Source: Pedobacter sp. ASV28
GTDB taxonomy: Bacteria > Bacteroidota > Bacteroidia > Sphingobacteriales > Sphingobacteriaceae
NCBI RefSeq assembly: GCF_016428855.1
Contig: NZ_JAELTN010000011.1
Location: forward strand, 47,232 to 111,231
Direction of reading: 5' to 3'
DNA: 64,000 bases
This document shows, one piece after another, positions 63,868 through 64,000 of the stretch. The notes under the pieces are model-generated. The model was not told the DNA's origin. It did not search any database and saw only the letters and a program-made list of their open reading frames with translations. A program made the position numbers and the translations under genes. Each line of letters opens with the position of its first letter. Positions within the stretch are counted from its first letter, which is position 1.

Positions 63868-64000
<133 letters not shown>

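Overview
The window is a low-GC chromosomal segment from a Bacteroidota bacterium, most likely Sphingobacteriaceae (Pedobacter-like). This rests on gene content: a SusC/SusD pair with an ECF sigma/anti-sigma switch, type IX secretion (T9SS) sorting domains, a PorP/SprF protein, alternative complex III, and Bacteroidota-type promoters (TAnnTTTG). No rRNA, tRNA, CRISPR array or intact insertion sequence was seen.

Layout. 1-3300: the start of a secreted beta-helix protein cut by the left edge, a broken HU-type DNA-binding gene, a membrane AraC-type regulator, a REP-like inverted repeat and an OmpA lipoprotein. 3300-10750: a DUF2461 protein, a small CxxC membrane protein and two T9SS cargo proteins, one a subtilase. 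10998-21020: a nutrient-uptake locus of sigma factor, FecR anti-sigma, SusC, SusD, a zinc metallohydrolase lipoprotein and a DUF4302 lipoprotein. 21118-37661: the aerobic respiratory cluster. actABCDEF (alternative complex III) runs into cytochrome oxidase subunits II and I and ends at a strong hairpin. A second unit follows with heme A synthase, heme O synthase, two subunit III genes, subunit IV, a Sco-like protein and DUF420. 37916-42506: a deoxyhypusine synthase-like enzyme, a beta-barrel protein and a penicillin-acylase-family hydrolase. 42507-45140: a BlaI repressor with a clear palindromic operator and an M56 sensor protease interrupted by an amber codon. 45644-47836: a LytTR response regulator, a PAS histidine kinase and a lone receiver protein. 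47896-63822: a surface-polysaccharide cluster.

The polysaccharide cluster has the aminotransferase, acetyltransferase and initiating sugar-phosphate transferase expected for a bacillosamine-like first sugar. It also has three glycosyltransferases, a CapK-like adenylate-forming enzyme, two diverged NodB-like DDWG/HGREH proteins, an EpsG-like polymerase, and less expected members: a PorP-OmpA-SPOR fusion, a LruC lipoprotein, and a P-loop kinase-like protein paired with a glycosyltransferase-like protein.

The right end is not genomic. From 63823 the sequence is a Nextera transposase adapter followed by an index-like stretch and poly-G. The polymerase gene is therefore truncated by an assembly artefact, and the apparent N-terminus MARSSAASDVYKRQ is translated adapter.

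Main points for a second look: the paralogous NodB-like pair, the amber-interrupted M56 protease next to an intact repressor and operator, the kinase that lacks a normal start and sits one A-tract slip from fusion with its regulator, the Sco homologue with no copper ligands, the shared C-terminal module of two adjacent uptake lipoproteins, and the PorP-OmpA-SPOR fusion.
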